Assembly (NCBI RefSeq): GCF_014268885.2
Contig: NZ_CP077095.1
Location: 711,001-775,000 of the forward strand
Direction: 5' to 3'
Source: Pseudomonas xantholysinigenes
Lineage (GTDB): Bacteria > Pseudomonadota > Gammaproteobacteria > Pseudomonadales > Pseudomonadaceae
Length of the DNA stretch: 64,000 bases
This document shows, piece by piece, positions 29,623 to 44,204 of the stretch; the first letter of the stretch is position 1; the number at the start of each line of letters is the position of its first letter. Both the position numbers and the translations under genes were made by a program. The notes under the pieces are model-generated. The model worked only from the letters and a program-made list of their open reading frames with translations. It ran no database searches and was not told where the DNA came from.

Positions 29623-29783
29623 AGGGGCGGCATTATAGGCAGTCAGCGCGTGCTCGGCTATGGGGTTTAGGTGCGCTTGAGCCTGTTGTGTGAATCCCGG
29701 ACAATGCAGGCCATGTTCCGCCGCGCGGAACCGTTTTCACGGCGCTGTCGAGCGCTGCCGCCCTGTTTGGAAGTGACGCCTGG

Positions 29784-30218
29784 ATGACTACCCATATTCA
29801 ACGCTCCGCCCTGCTGCCATACCCTGCCCAGGCGCTCTATGACCTGGTCAACGACGTGGCCAGTTATCCAGAGTTCCTGCCCTGGTGCTCGGCCTCGACG
29901 GTGATCGAGGCCAGTGACACGCACATGCGCGCGAAGCTCGAGGTGGCCAAGGGGGGCATGAGCCAGCAGTTCGTCACGCGTAATGTGCTGGTGCCGGGGC
30001 AGTCCATCGAGATGAACCTCGAAGAGGGGCCGTTCTCGCAGTTGCATGGTGTGTGGGTATTCAAGCCGCTGGGTGAGAAGGCCTGCAAGATCAGCCTGGA
30101 CCTGTCGTTCGACTACGCCGGCGCCCTGGTGCGCGCGACACTGGGGCCGCTGTTCAATCAGGCCGCCAACACCATGGTCGATGCCTTCTGCCAGCGCGCC
30201 AAGCAGCTGTATGGCTGA
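29784..30218 (+). CDS. ratA: RatA/COQ10-type START-fold protein
   Basis: 144 residues of the polyketide cyclase/START fold. Family blocks are YPAQALYDLVNDVASYPEFLPWC at the N-terminus (here from residue 12) and GPLFNQAANTMVDAFCQRA at the end. E. coli RatA was reported to inhibit 70S formation, and homologues relate to ubiquinone-binding Coq10; which applies here cannot be told from sequence. The last codons overlap the rnfH start. Confidence 0.9.
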   Translation: MTTHIQRSALLPYPAQALYDLVNDVASYPEFLPWCSASTVIEASDTHMRAKLEVAKGGMSQQFVTRNVLVPGQSIEMNLEEGPFSQLHGVWVFKPLGEKACKISLDLSFDYAGALVRATLGPLFNQAANTMVDAFCQRAKQLYG

Positions 30219-30519
30219 GGCTTCAATCGCTATCGAGGTGGTCTATGCCACGGCCGAGCGCCAGTGGCTGCTGGCTTGCGAGGTGCCAGCGGGATCCTCG
30301 GTGAGCGACGCGTTACGCCTGTCGGGCCTGGTCGAGCAGGTGCCGGGGTTGGACCTGGCGTGCTGCCCGGTGGGCATCTTCGGCAAGGTGGTCAGTGATC
30401 CTGCGGCTCGACGGGTCGAGGCGGGAGATCGACTGGAGGTCTATCGGCCTTTGCAGGTCGATCCGCTGGAGGCGCGCAAGCGTCGTGCGGCCAAGGCCAG
30501 GGCGGCGCGCGAGGGTTGA
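30211..30519 (+). CDS. rnfH: RnfH family protein (UPF0125)
   Basis: 102 residues with a ubiquitin-like beta-grasp fold (IAIEVVYATAERQWL, CPVGIFGKVV, GDRLEVYRPL) and a basic C-terminal tail. The ATG at 30211 overlaps the end of ratA by 8 bp, the standard ratA-rnfH coupling. The true function is unknown in spite of the name, which derives from linkage to rnf genes in other bacteria. Confidence 0.9.
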   Translation: MAEASIAIEVVYATAERQWLLACEVPAGSSVSDALRLSGLVEQVPGLDLACCPVGIFGKVVSDPAARRVEAGDRLEVYRPLQVDPLEARKRRAAKARAAREG

Positions 30520-30542
30520 GTTGATGCCGTACGACAGGCAAT

Positions 30543-30572
30543 AAAAAGCCCGGACCTTGATCCGGGCTTTTT
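30543..30572. terminator. Bidirectional terminator between rnfH and bamE
   Basis: AAAAAGCCCGGA, a short loop and TCCGGGCTTTTT give a GC stem with A/T tracts on both sides, serving the convergent rnfH and bamE genes. Confidence 0.9.
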
Positions 30573-30585
30573 AGTCTCGCCGCGA

Positions 30586-31101
30586 TTATTGCGGGGCGGT
30601 TTCCAGCGGTGCTGGCGTCGGTACCGGGGTGGTCTCGACGTTGTCGATTTCTTTTTGCAGGGTTTCTTCCAGCGAACCGGCCTTGGCAGGTTTTTCCTGG
30701 CTCGGTTGCTTGTTCGGGCTGACAGTGGTGTCGCTGCTGCCACCGAGGATTTCCTGGTCGCGGCTGACGCCCGGCATGAAGTCGCCGGACAGGTTGACCA
30801 GTTGGTCGCTGTCGTTGAAGAACACGCTCATGCGTTCTTGCTGACGCTCGCCGCCGCCAGGCTGCAAGCTGTACAGGTAGTCCCAGCGATTGGTGTGGAA
30901 GGTGTCCTGCAGTAGCGGATTGCCCATGATAAACCTTACTTGCCGGCGGGTCATTCCCGGGCGCAATTGGTCTATCATGTCCTGCGTGACGACATTGCCC
31001 TGCTGGATGTCGATTTTGTAAACCCCGGGAAACGAGCAACCGGCGAGTGCGAGCAGTCCCACTAGGGTGAGGCTGGTTAGCAAGAGCTTGGTGTTTTGCA
31101 T
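30586..31101 (-). CDS. bamE: Outer-membrane assembly lipoprotein BamE (OmlA)
   Basis: 171 residues. A lipoprotein signal peptide with lipobox LALAGC places Cys near residue 21 for acylation. The BamE fold follows ([27 protein letters not shown], then [10 protein letters not shown]). The C-terminal 60 residues are a Pro/Thr/Gln-rich extension longer than in E. coli BamE but usual for Pseudomonas OmlA. Part of the BAM beta-barrel assembly complex. Divergent from fur, as in other pseudomonads. Confidence 0.95.
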   Translation of the reverse strand: MQNTKLLLTSLTLVGLLALAGCSFPGVYKIDIQQGNVVTQDMIDQLRPGMTRRQVRFIMGNPLLQDTFHTNRWDYLYSLQPGGGERQQERMSVFFNDSDQLVNLSGDFMPGVSRDQEILGGSSDTTVSPNKQPSQEKPAKAGSLEETLQKEIDNVETTPVPTPAPLETAPQ

Positions 31102-31198
31102 CGGTGGGCGACTTCCACTATCTTGGCTGGACAACGTAAACCCCGATCATACCCGTATTAAGAGAAGCTGCGAAGCAGCATCGGCGAGAAAGCTGACC

Positions 31199-31603
31199 AT
31201 GGTTGAAAATAGCGAATTGCGCAAAGCGGGCCTGAAGGTAACCCTGCCTCGGGTCAAGATTCTTCAGATGCTCGACTCCACCGAGCAGCGTCACATGAGT
31301 GCCGAGGATGTCTACAAGGCACTGATGGAGGCTGGTGAGGACGTCGGTCTGGCGACCGTGTATCGCGTCCTGACCCAGTTCGAAGCGGCGGGTCTGGTGG
31401 TTCGCCACAACTTCGACGGCGGTCACGCGGTCTTCGAGCTGGCGGACGGCGGCCACCACGACCATATGGTCAATGTGGATACCAGTGAAGTCATCGAATT
31501 CATGGACGCCGAGATCGAGCGGCGCCAGAAGGAGATCGTGGCCGAGCACGGCTTCGAGCTGGTGGACCACAATCTGGTCCTGTATGTGCGTAAGAAAAAG
31601 TAA
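31199..31603 (+). CDS. fur: Ferric uptake regulator Fur
   Basis: 134 residues, exactly the Pseudomonas Fur length. Winged-helix DNA-binding domain (KVTLPRVKILQML ... TVYRVLTQFEAAGLV), then the dimerisation domain with the metal-binding His cluster GGHHDHMV. Represses iron uptake genes with ferrous iron. Notably, the protein contains no cysteine at all, so the structural CxxC zinc site of E. coli Fur is absent. Start ATG at 31199 has GAGAAAG upstream. A strong terminator follows. Confidence 0.97.
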   Translation: MVENSELRKAGLKVTLPRVKILQMLDSTEQRHMSAEDVYKALMEAGEDVGLATVYRVLTQFEAAGLVVRHNFDGGHAVFELADGGHHDHMVNVDTSEVIEFMDAEIERRQKEIVAEHGFELVDHNLVLYVRKKK

Positions 31604-31626
31604 CGATTTAGATCGTTATTGATGGC

Positions 31627-31650
31627 AAAGGCGACCCTCGGGTCGCCTTT
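31627..31650. terminator. Terminator after fur
   Basis: AAAGGCGACC, loop CTCG, GGTCGCCTTT. A 10-bp stem with a T-rich end 23 bases past the fur stop. Confidence 0.9.
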
Positions 31651-31680
31651 GTGCTTTCTGGGTCAGCGTACAAATTCCCT

Positions 31681-31798
31681 TGTAGGAGCGGCCTTGCGCC
31701 GCGAAAGGGGCGCGCAGCGGCCCCGGGATCTCTGCATGACTCAGAATCGCATGGGCTGCTACGCAGCCCTTTCGCGGCGCAAGGCCGCTCCTGCGGGG
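31681..31798. repeat. REP pair (tgtaggagcggccttgcg type)
   Basis: Inverted arms TGTAGGAGCGGCCTTGCGCC and GGCGCAAGGCCGCTCCTGC enclose further dyad sequence in the gap between the convergent fur and recN genes. Confidence 0.75.
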
Positions 31799-31808
31799 AT
31801 CGACAGGA

Positions 31809-33482
31809 TTAGGCTTTGCTGCTCACCACCATCTTGCGCGCATGGGCCAGCGATTCCTTGGTCAGGTCGATCCCGCCCAGCATCCGCGCCACTTCCTCGA
31901 CCCGCTCGCGTTTGCCCAGGCTGGCGACGGCGGTATGGGTTGTGTCGCTGTTGCGCACCTTATGCACGAACAGGTGGTGATGCCCTTGTGCCGCCACCTG
32001 CGGCAGGTGGGTCACGGTCAGCACCTGGCCACGCTCGCCCAGGCGACGCAGCAACTGGCCGACAATCTCGGCGGTCGGGCCGCCGATGCCCACATCCACC
32101 TCATCGAAGACCAGGGTGGGGATGCGTGAGGTCTGGGCGGTGATCACCTGGATCGCCAGGCTGATGCGCGACAGCTCACCGCCCGAGGCAACCTTGGCCA
32201 GGCCCTTGAGCGGCTGGCCGGGGTTGGCGCTGACCAGCAGTTCGACCTGCTCCAGGCCATGGGGCGACAGGTCGCCGGCTTCGAACGGCGTGAGTTCGAT
32301 GCAGAAGCGCCCGCCGGGCATGCCCAGGCGTTGGATCTCCTGCTCCACGGCCGTGGCCAGTTGCTTGGCCGCCTGCTGGCGCAGGGCGCTGAGCTCGCTG
32401 GCCTTCTCTTTATAGTGCTGGGCGAAGGCGGCCAGTTCTTCGCCCAGGCGTTCAATGGACTCGTCGCTGGCGTTCAGGCCCTCCAGCTCCTCCATCAGGC
32501 GCTGCTGCAGGTGCGGCAGCTCGGTCGGGTGCACGCGGTGCTTGCGGGCGAGGGTATAGATAGTGTCGAGGCGCTCCTCGAGGTCCTGCAGGCGCATCGG
32601 GTCGGCGTCGAAGTGGTCGAGGAAGCGGTTTAGCTCACCCACGGCCTCTTCAATCTGGATTTGCGCGCTGGCGATCAGGTTCACCGCCTCGCCGAGCGCC
32701 TTGGGCGCGTTGGTCACGGCCGTGAGGCGGTTGAGGCTGACGGTCAGGGCGCTGAGCACATTGCCCGAGTCGCTTTCGCTGCACTGGTCGATGACCTGGC
32801 GGCAGATGCCGAATAGCGCCTCGGCATTGGTCAGGTTCTTGTGCTCCTGTTCCAGCTGTTCCAGCTCGTGCTCGCCCAGGCCCAGGTTGTCCAGCTCTTC
32901 GAGCTGGTAACTGAGTAGCTGATGGCGTGCGCGCTGTTCGTCACCCGAGTTGTTCAGGCGCTCCAGCTCCTGGCGCGTCTGGTTCCAGCGCTTGGCGGCC
33001 AGTTGCACCTGGCGGGCCAGGTCGATGGCGCCAGCGTATTCGTCCACCAGGCGGCGGTGGGTGTCGGTCTTGAGCAGTGACTGGTGTTCATGCTGGCTAT
33101 GGATGTCGATCAGCAGTTCGCCCAGTGCCTTGAGGTCGCCGAGCGGGCAGGGCGTGCCATTGATGTAGCCGCGGCTGCGGCCTTCGGCGGTGATGACCCG
33201 GCGCAGGATGCACGGGCCGTCGCTTTCCAGGTCGCGCTCGGCCAGCCAGGCATGGGCCTCGGGGATGTCGACCAGGTCGAAGGTGGCGAGGATGTCGGCC
33301 TTGTCGGTGCCCGGGCGCACCACGCCGCTGTCGGCGCGATCACCCAGGGCCAGGCCCAGGGCGTCGAGCATGATCGACTTGCCGGCCCCGGTCTCGCCGG
33401 TGATCACGGACATGCCGCGGGCAATCTCGAGGTCGAGGTGTTCGACGATGGCGTAGTTTTGGATGGACAGGTGCACCAGCAT
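31809..33482 (-). CDS. recN: DNA repair protein RecN
   Basis: 557 residues, SMC-like ATPase that holds DNA ends during double-strand break repair. Walker A is GETGAGKSIMLDALGL near residue 30. The long middle is coiled coil. The C-terminal lobe has LSRISLAIQ (signature), TLVFDEVDVGIGG (Walker B) and THLPQVAAQGHHH. The start MLVHLSIQNYAIV at 33482 is the family N-terminus. A LexA box lies 25 bases upstream, so it is an SOS gene. Confidence 0.97.
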   Translation of the reverse strand: MLVHLSIQNYAIVEHLDLEIARGMSVITGETGAGKSIMLDALGLALGDRADSGVVRPGTDKADILATFDLVDIPEAHAWLAERDLESDGPCILRRVITAEGRSRGYINGTPCPLGDLKALGELLIDIHSQHEHQSLLKTDTHRRLVDEYAGAIDLARQVQLAAKRWNQTRQELERLNNSGDEQRARHQLLSYQLEELDNLGLGEHELEQLEQEHKNLTNAEALFGICRQVIDQCSESDSGNVLSALTVSLNRLTAVTNAPKALGEAVNLIASAQIQIEEAVGELNRFLDHFDADPMRLQDLEERLDTIYTLARKHRVHPTELPHLQQRLMEELEGLNASDESIERLGEELAAFAQHYKEKASELSALRQQAAKQLATAVEQEIQRLGMPGGRFCIELTPFEAGDLSPHGLEQVELLVSANPGQPLKGLAKVASGGELSRISLAIQVITAQTSRIPTLVFDEVDVGIGGPTAEIVGQLLRRLGERGQVLTVTHLPQVAAQGHHHLFVHKVRNSDTTHTAVASLGKRERVEEVARMLGGIDLTKESLAHARKMVVSSKA

Positions 33483-33506
33483 GGGGCGGCTCCCGAAGGG
33501 TCGTGT

Positions 33507-33522
33507 CTGGATATTTATACAG
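33507..33522 (-). promoter_or_regulatory. LexA (SOS) box of recN
   Basis: On the minus strand CTGTATAAATATCCAG, i.e. CTG-N10-CAG with an AT-rich centre, 25 bases before the recN ATG. This is the form and place expected for SOS control of recN. Confidence 0.85.
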
Positions 33523-33578
33523 TGCTTTTTGTGGGTCTGCCAATAGCTGTCCGATGAATGCGGAAAAGCACCTTGCCC

Positions 33579-33604
33579 CTTGAAGCCGAATTTTCCGACC
33601 CCAT
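33579..33604 (+). promoter_or_regulatory. Sigma-32 heat-shock promoter of grpE
   Basis: CTTGAA (33579-33584), a 14-base spacer and CCCCAT (33599-33604, followed by ATA) match the sigma-32 consensus CTTGAA-N13/14-CCCCAT. The -10 element ends 60 bases before grpE. Confidence 0.92.
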
Positions 33605-33664
33605 ATAGCCCGCAAGACAAGGCGAGCCCGGCTCGCACAACAGAAATTGCGAAGGAGAAACCCG

Positions 33665-34219
33665 ATGGCTGACGAACAGCTGGATGAGAAGAACCTGAAT
33701 ACCGAAGAAGCCGGTGCCGCGACCGCCGACGCTCGCGTTCTGGAGCTCGAGGAGCAGCTGGCCGCCGCCAAGGACCAATCCCTGCGCGCCGCCGCCGACC
33801 TGCAGAACATCCGCCGCCGTGCCGAGCAGGATGTCGAGAAGGCGCACAAGTTCGCCCTGGAGAAGTTCTCCACCGACCTGCTGCCGGTGATCGACAGCCT
33901 GGAACTGGCCCTGGCGCATTCCAGCGCCGAAGACGAGAACGTCAAGAAGATCCGCGAGGGCGTCGAGCTGACCCTGAAGATGTTCCAGGACACCCTCAAG
34001 CGCTACAACCTCGAAGCCGTCGATCCGCTCGGCCAGCCGTTCAACGCCGAGCACCACCAGGCGATGGCCATGCAGGAAAGCGACAGCGCCGAGCCGAACA
34101 GCGTGCTGAACGTATTCCAGAAAGGCTACCTGCTCAACGGCCGCCTGCTGCGCCCCGCCATGGTGGTGGTCAGCAAGGCCCCGAGCGCGCCGCAGCCTTC
34201 GATCAACGAAAAGGCTTGA
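33665..34219 (+). CDS. grpE: Nucleotide exchange factor GrpE
   Basis: 184 residues. Acidic N-terminus and long helix (residues about 15-90, with [17 protein letters not shown]), then the beta domain ending in [13 protein letters not shown]. Releases ADP from DnaK. Start ATG at 33665 with AAGGAG 8 bases upstream. The stop codon lies within the -35 element of the dnaK heat-shock promoter. Confidence 0.97.
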   Translation: MADEQLDEKNLNTEEAGAATADARVLELEEQLAAAKDQSLRAAADLQNIRRRAEQDVEKAHKFALEKFSTDLLPVIDSLELALAHSSAEDENVKKIREGVELTLKMFQDTLKRYNLEAVDPLGQPFNAEHHQAMAMQESDSAEPNSVLNVFQKGYLLNGRLLRPAMVVVSKAPSAPQPSINEKA

Positions 34220-34240
34220 AATCCGTCGGGACACCCCCAT
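34215..34240 (+). promoter_or_regulatory. Sigma-32 heat-shock promoter of dnaK
   Basis: CTTGAA (34215-34220), 14-base spacer, CCCCAT (34235-34240, followed by CTA). The -35 hexamer overlaps the grpE stop. The -10 element ends 80 bases before the dnaK ATG, so dnaK has its own heat-shock start in addition to read-through from grpE. Confidence 0.92.
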
Positions 34241-34320
34241 CTAGGTGTCAAGCCTTCAAGTATTACTGCAGTTGGCCAAAGTAGTCGCTGCCACCAAATT
34301 CAAGTTTCGGGAGAATCATC

Positions 34321-36246
34321 ATGGGTAAAATCATCGGTATCGACCTGGGGACCACCAACTCCTGCGTCTCCGTGCTGGAAAACGGCACTGCCAAAGTCAT
34401 CGAGAACGCCGAAGGCGCGCGTACCACGCCTTCGATCATTGCCTACGCCAACGACGGCGAAATCCTGGTCGGCCAGTCGGCCAAGCGCCAGGCGGTCACC
34501 AACCCGCACAACACCCTGTTCGCGGTGAAGCGTCTGATCGGTCGTCGTTTCGAAGAAGATGTCGTGCAGAAAGACATCAAGCTGGTGCCTTACAAGATCG
34601 TCAAGGCCAGCAACGGTGACGCCTGGGTCGAAGCTTCCGGCAAGGAAATGGCTCCGCCGCAGATCAGCGCCGAAGTCCTGAAGAAAATGAAGAAGACCGC
34701 CGAAGACTACCTCGGCGAGCCGGTTACCGAAGCGGTCATCACCGTGCCGGCCTACTTCAACGACAGCCAGCGTCAAGCCACCAAAGACGCCGGCCGCATC
34801 GCTGGCCTGGACGTAAAACGCATCATCAACGAACCGACCGCCGCTGCGCTGGCGTACGGCATGGACAAGGCTAAGGGCGACCACACTGTCATCGTCTATG
34901 ACCTCGGTGGTGGTACCTTCGACGTTTCGGTCATCGAAATCGCCGAAGTCGACGGTGAGCACCAGTTCGAAGTACTGGCCACCAACGGCGACACCTTCCT
35001 GGGTGGCGAAGACTTCGACATGCGCCTGATCGACTACCTCGTCGACGAGTTCAAGAAAGAGTCCGGCATGGATCTGAAGAACGATCCGCTGGCCCTGCAG
35101 CGCCTGAAAGAAGCCGCTGAAAAGGCCAAGATCGAGCTGTCCTCGGCGCAGTCGACCGACGTCAACCTGCCGTACATCACTGCAGATGCCACAGGTCCCA
35201 AGCACCTGAACGTGAAGATCTCCCGCGCCAAGCTGGAGTCGCTGGTCGAAGACCTGGTCAACCGTACCATCGAGCCTTGCCGCATCGCCCTGAAGGACGC
35301 CGGCATCGACGCCAGCAAGATCGACGACGTGATCCTGGTCGGTGGCCAGACCCGTATGCCGATGGTGCAGAAAGCCGTTGCCGACTTCTTCGGTAAAGAA
35401 GCGCGCAAGGACGTCAACCCGGACGAAGCCGTCGCCATGGGCGCAGCCATCCAGGGCGCCGTTCTGGCGGGTGACGTGAAGGACGTGCTGCTGCTGGACG
35501 TCAGCCCGCTGACCCTGGGTATCGAAACCATGGGCGGCGTGATGACCGCGCTGATCGAGAAGAACACCACCATCCCGACCAAGAAGTCGCAGGTGTTCTC
35601 GACCGCCGACGACAATCAGGGCGCTGTGACCATTCATGTGCTGCAGGGCGAGCGCAAGCAAGCTTCGCAGAACAAGTCGCTGGGCAAGTTCGACCTGGCT
35701 GACATTCCGCCGGCTCCGCGCGGTGTGCCACAGATCGAAGTGACCTTCGACATCGACGCCAACGGCATCCTGCACGTCGGCGCGAAAGACAAGGCCACCG
35801 GCAAGGCGCAGTCGATCGTGATCAAGGCCAACTCTGGCCTGTCCGACGAAGAAATCGAGAAAATGGTGCGTGACGCCGAGGCCAACGCCGAGGAAGACCG
35901 CAAGTTCGAAGAACTGGCTGCTGCCCGTAACCAGGGTGATGCGCTGGTCCACTCGACCCGCAAGATGGTCACTGAAGCAGGTGACAAGGTCACCGCTGAA
36001 GAGAAGACCGCCATTGAAGCGGCCGTGGTTGCCCTGGAAGCCGCCGTCAAAGGCGACGACAAGGCCGCCATCGACGCCAAGGTCGAGGAGCTGTCCAAGG
36101 TATCCGCGCCTGTCGCGCAGAAGATGTACGCCGAGCAGCAGGCCGAACAGCCACAGGGCGGCGCCCAGCAGGCCGAGCCGGAAGCCAAGCACGATGACGT
36201 GGTTGACGCCGAGTTCGAAGAAGTGAAAGACAACAACAAGCAGTAA
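34321..36246 (+). CDS. dnaK: Hsp70 chaperone DnaK
   Basis: 641 residues. Nucleotide-binding domain begins [13 protein letters not shown] and includes the phosphate motifs [13 protein letters not shown] and [14 protein letters not shown]. The linker VLLLDVSP precedes the peptide-binding domain and a helical lid ending in a Gln-rich tail (KDNNKQ). Works with DnaJ and GrpE, both adjacent. GGGAG lies 8 bases before the ATG. Confidence 0.98.
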   Translation: MGKIIGIDLGTTNSCVSVLENGTAKVIENAEGARTTPSIIAYANDGEILVGQSAKRQAVTNPHNTLFAVKRLIGRRFEEDVVQKDIKLVPYKIVKASNGDAWVEASGKEMAPPQISAEVLKKMKKTAEDYLGEPVTEAVITVPAYFNDSQRQATKDAGRIAGLDVKRIINEPTAAALAYGMDKAKGDHTVIVYDLGGGTFDVSVIEIAEVDGEHQFEVLATNGDTFLGGEDFDMRLIDYLVDEFKKESGMDLKNDPLALQRLKEAAEKAKIELSSAQSTDVNLPYITADATGPKHLNVKISRAKLESLVEDLVNRTIEPCRIALKDAGIDASKIDDVILVGGQTRMPMVQKAVADFFGKEARKDVNPDEAVAMGAAIQGAVLAGDVKDVLLLDVSPLTLGIETMGGVMTALIEKNTTIPTKKSQVFSTADDNQGAVTIHVLQGERKQASQNKSLGKFDLADIPPAPRGVPQIEVTFDIDANGILHVGAKDKATGKAQSIVIKANSGLSDEEIEKMVRDAEANAEEDRKFEELAAARNQGDALVHSTRKMVTEAGDKVTAEEKTAIEAAVVALEAAVKGDDKAAIDAKVEELSKVSAPVAQKMYAEQQAEQPQGGAQQAEPEAKHDDVVDAEFEEVKDNNKQ

Positions 36247-36459
36247 TTCCTGCATGTTGTCGGCCGGTTCACCGCCGTTTGGCGGTGAGCTGGTAGAGTG
36301 TCGCCGCGCGGGGGCTTGCTCCCGCGTTGGCGTGTCTGGAACACGAGAATTATTTACAGCATCTGTCTGGGCGCATTCGCGTATGGCGGCAGGTGCTGAC
36401 GGCATGGCGCACTGACGCGCCGAGGTATGCCGAACGCCCCCAAAGAGTGCAAATGACCT

Positions 36460-38404
<1,945 letters not shown>

Positions 38405-38424
38405 GCCGTTGGCGCGGTGTTGGT

Positions 38425-38494
38425 TTCTTCGCGGGTAAACCCGCTCCCACAGTGTTGGCGCGGTCCCTGTGGGAGCGGGTTTGCCCGCGAAGAG
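38425..38494. repeat. REP pair (cgcgggtaaacccgctcccacag type)
   Basis: Inverted arms CGCGGGTAAACCCGCTCC and GGAGCGGGTTTGCCCGCG between dapB and carA. Together with the carA leader it accounts for the 303-base gap. Confidence 0.8.
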
Positions 38495-38586
38495 GCCGCC
38501 GCCGAAGCCGGCCTGTCGCAATCCTGCGTTTTAGAGGCACAATCGCGGTAGACCAAAAACGCATTTTTCTGTAAGCTACAGCTTTA

Positions 38587-38691
38587 GTGTGTCCACTAAA
38601 AGCGCGCAGACTAATTCAGCATAAAAGCGGGGTGACGTGTCCATACGTCATTCCGCTTTTTTGCAACCTGCGATCGCCCTTTCAGGCTTGA
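38587..38691 (+). promoter_or_regulatory. carA leader with possible leader peptide frame
   Basis: A 34-codon frame from GTG at 38587 to TGA at 38689-38691 runs through the terminator-like hairpin and ends 16 bases before carA. No clear Shine-Dalgarno is seen. If translated, ribosome movement would open the hairpin, as in attenuation by coupling. This is inference. Confidence 0.3.
38623..38662 (+). terminator. Terminator-like attenuator in the carA leader
   Basis: AAAAGCGGGGTGACGT and ACGTCATTCCGCTTTTTT form a long stem with one or two mispairs, a 6-base loop and a run of six T residues, 45 bases before the carA start. A full terminator in this place implies attenuation of carAB. Confidence 0.75.
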
Positions 38692-38707
38692 TTTACGGGA
38701 GGTCTTC

Positions 38708-39844
38708 TTGACTAAGCCAGCCATACTCGCCCTTGCCGATGGCAGCATTTTTCGCGGTGAAGCCATTGGAGCCGACGGTCAGACCGTTGGTGAGGTCGTG
38801 TTCAATACAGCAATGACCGGCTACCAGGAAATCCTCACAGACCCTTCCTACGCCCAGCAAATCGTCACCCTGACTTACCCGCACATCGGCAACACCGGCA
38901 CCACCCCAGAAGACGCCGAGTCCAATCGCGTCTGGTCCGCCGGCCTGGTCATCCGTGACCTTCCGTTGCTGGCCAGTAACTGGCGTAACACCCAGTCGCT
39001 GCCTGAATACCTGAAAGCCAACAACGTCGTGGCCATCGCTGGCATCGACACCCGTCGCCTGACCCGCATCCTGCGCGAAAAAGGCGCCCAGAACGGCTGC
39101 ATCCTCGCCGGTGACAACATCACCGAAGAGCAGGCCATCGCCGCCGCCCGTGCCTTCCCGGGCCTCAAGGGCATGGACCTGGCCAAGGTCGTCTCCACCA
39201 AGGAGCGCTACGAGTGGCGCTCGAGCGTGTGGGAACTGAAGACCGACAGCCACCCGACCCTCGAAGCCGCCGACTTGCCGTACCACGTGGTCGCCTTCGA
39301 CTACGGCGTCAAGCTGAACATCCTGCGCATGCTGGTTGCTCGCGGCTGCCGCGTGACCGTGGTGCCGGCCCAGACCCCGGCCAGCGAAGTGCTCGCGCTC
39401 AACCCTGATGGCGTGTTCCTGTCCAACGGCCCTGGCGATCCCGAGCCTTGCGACTACGCGATCCAGGCGATCAAGGAAATCCTCGAGACCGAGATCCCGG
39501 TGTTCGGCATCTGCCTCGGTCACCAGCTGCTGGCCCTGGCCTCCGGCGCCAAGACCGTGAAAATGGGCCATGGTCACCATGGTGCCAACCACCCGGTCCA
39601 GGACCTGGACACCGGCGTGGTCATGATCACCAGCCAGAACCACGGTTTCGCCGTTGACGAAGCCACCCTGCCGGGCAACGTGCGCGCCATCCACAAGTCG
39701 CTGTTCGACGGTACCCTGCAGGGCATCGAGCGCACCGACAAGAGCGCGTTCAGCTTCCAGGGCCACCCTGAAGCGAGCCCAGGCCCGACCGACGTCGCGC
39801 CACTGTTCGATCGTTTCATCGATGCCATGGCCAAGCGCCGCTGA
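38708..39844 (+). CDS. carA: Carbamoyl-phosphate synthase small (glutaminase) subunit
   Basis: 378 residues. Hydrolyses glutamine and feeds ammonia to CarB. N-terminal CPSase domain, then a class I glutamine amidotransferase with nucleophilic Cys in [14 protein letters not shown] and His/Glu in [11 protein letters not shown]. Start is a TTG ([13 protein letters not shown]), preceded by GGGAGG about 5 bases upstream; no in-frame ATG fits. The preceding attenuator suggests control by pyrimidine or arginine. Confidence 0.96.
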   Translation: MTKPAILALADGSIFRGEAIGADGQTVGEVVFNTAMTGYQEILTDPSYAQQIVTLTYPHIGNTGTTPEDAESNRVWSAGLVIRDLPLLASNWRNTQSLPEYLKANNVVAIAGIDTRRLTRILREKGAQNGCILAGDNITEEQAIAAARAFPGLKGMDLAKVVSTKERYEWRSSVWELKTDSHPTLEAADLPYHVVAFDYGVKLNILRMLVARGCRVTVVPAQTPASEVLALNPDGVFLSNGPGDPEPCDYAIQAIKEILETEIPVFGICLGHQLLALASGAKTVKMGHGHHGANHPVQDLDTGVVMITSQNHGFAVDEATLPGNVRAIHKSLFDGTLQGIERTDKSAFSFQGHPEASPGPTDVAPLFDRFIDAMAKRR

Positions 39845-39948
39845 GCATCCTGCATCAAGGCCCCGGGCTGGCTCGCGCCGCCCGGAAGCGCCTGACCCAG
39901 ATTGTTCAAGACGGCTTGCCGACTGACCCGCGGATTTGAGTGACAACC

Positions 39949-43166
<3,218 letters not shown>

Positions 43167-43170
<4 letters not shown>

Positions 43171-43649
43171 GCATTACCAAGTACCCGATGACCGTCCAGG
43201 GCGCTCGCGCCCTGGAAGAAGAACACCTGTTCCTGAGCAAGACCGAGCGCCCGCGCCTGAGCCAGGCGATCGGTGAGGCCCGCGAGCTGGGCGACCTCAA
43301 GGAAAACGCCGAATACCATGCCGCCCGCGAGGAGCAGGGCATGGTCGAGGCGCGTATCCGTGACATTGAAGGCCGCCTGCAGAACTCGGTGGTGATCGAC
43401 GTCACCACCATCGCCCATACCGGCAAGGTGATCTTCGGCACCACCGTCGATCTGGAAAACACCGAGACCGGCGATCAGGTGACCTACCAGATCGTCGGCG
43501 AGGACGAGGCCGACATCAAGAAGGGCAAGCTCTCGGCGAGCGCGCCGATTGCCCGGGCGATCATCGGCAAGGAAGAGGGCGACACCGTCGTCGTCAAGAC
43601 GCCGAGCGGCACCGTCGAGTACGAGATTGTCGAAGTCAAGCACATCTGA
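43167..43649 (+). CDS. greA: Transcript cleavage factor GreA
   Basis: 160 residues. N-terminal antiparallel coiled coil with the acidic tip and [18 protein letters not shown], and a C-terminal FKBP-like domain ([17 protein letters not shown]). Rescues backtracked RNA polymerase. Its ATG overlaps the carB stop (ATGA), so carA-carB-greA are cotranscribed and coupled. Confidence 0.97.
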
Positions 43650-44067
43650 TCGGCGCCTGCGGGCGCCTTCCCTCGAGGGGATCCTCTGGCAACTGGCCCA
43701 GGTTTTCTGGGTCGGTGGCCTGTGGGTGTTCCACGTTGGGTTGGTGCCGGCGCTCAAGGTCAGCGGCCTGGCGCCGCTGCTGGTGCAGGACATCGCCGGG
43801 CAGATCGACCGTTGGTTGATCGGCGTGGCATTGCTCGGGTTGTTGACCCAGCTGGCGGTATTGGCGCGGGTGGACGGCCTGGCGGCCTGGTGGCGGCAAT
43901 TCCGCGGCCAGATGCTGTTGCTCGGCTTTGGCGCCTGTATCGGCTACTACACACTGCGCTACGGGATTTCCGTCGGCGAGCGCTGGCAGATGTTCTGTTT
44001 CCTGGTGCTGGGCTTTTCCGGCATCGTGCTGGTGGCCCAGCCGGTGCCGATCAGGGCGCGCCGCTAG
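43627..44067 (+). CDS. Four-helix membrane protein (DUF4149-like)
   Basis: About 146 residues with four hydrophobic helices (WQLAQVFWVGGLWVFHVGL, the WLIGVALLGLLTQLAVLA region, MLLLGFGACIGYYTL, MFCFLVLGFSGIVLVA). It resembles the DUF4149 family found between greA and yhbY in pseudomonads. The start is uncertain. No ATG lies in frame near the first helix; a TTG at 43627 inside greA is the only standard candidate, with a weak ribosome site. Function unknown. Confidence 0.65.
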   Translation: MSKSSTSDRRLRAPSLEGILWQLAQVFWVGGLWVFHVGLVPALKVSGLAPLLVQDIAGQIDRWLIGVALLGLLTQLAVLARVDGLAAWWRQFRGQMLLLGFGACIGYYTLRYGISVGERWQMFCFLVLGFSGIVLVAQPVPIRARR

Positions 44068-44092
44068 TCGGGTTTCCCAGGTTTGCGCGGTC

Positions 44093-44180
44093 CCTGTGGG
44101 AGCAGGCTTGCCCGCGAACACGGGCGAAGCCCGTGCCATCCACCGCAGTGCATGCTTCGCGGGCAAGCCCGCTCCCACAG
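44093..44180. repeat. REP pair (ctgtgggagcaggcttgcccgcg type)
   Basis: Inverted arms CTGTGGGAGCAGGCTTGCCC and GGGCAAGCCCGCTCCCACAG, separated by a GC hairpin (CACGGGC and GCCCGTG), between the convergent DUF4149-like gene and yhbY. Confidence 0.8.
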
Positions 44181-44204
44181 GGGGCAGGCATTGCGCTCTG
44201 AACG

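Noticed and set aside
36247..36459. Sigma-32 promoter for dnaJ
   Set aside because: No CTTGAA-N13/14-CCCCAT match is visible in the dnaK-dnaJ gap.
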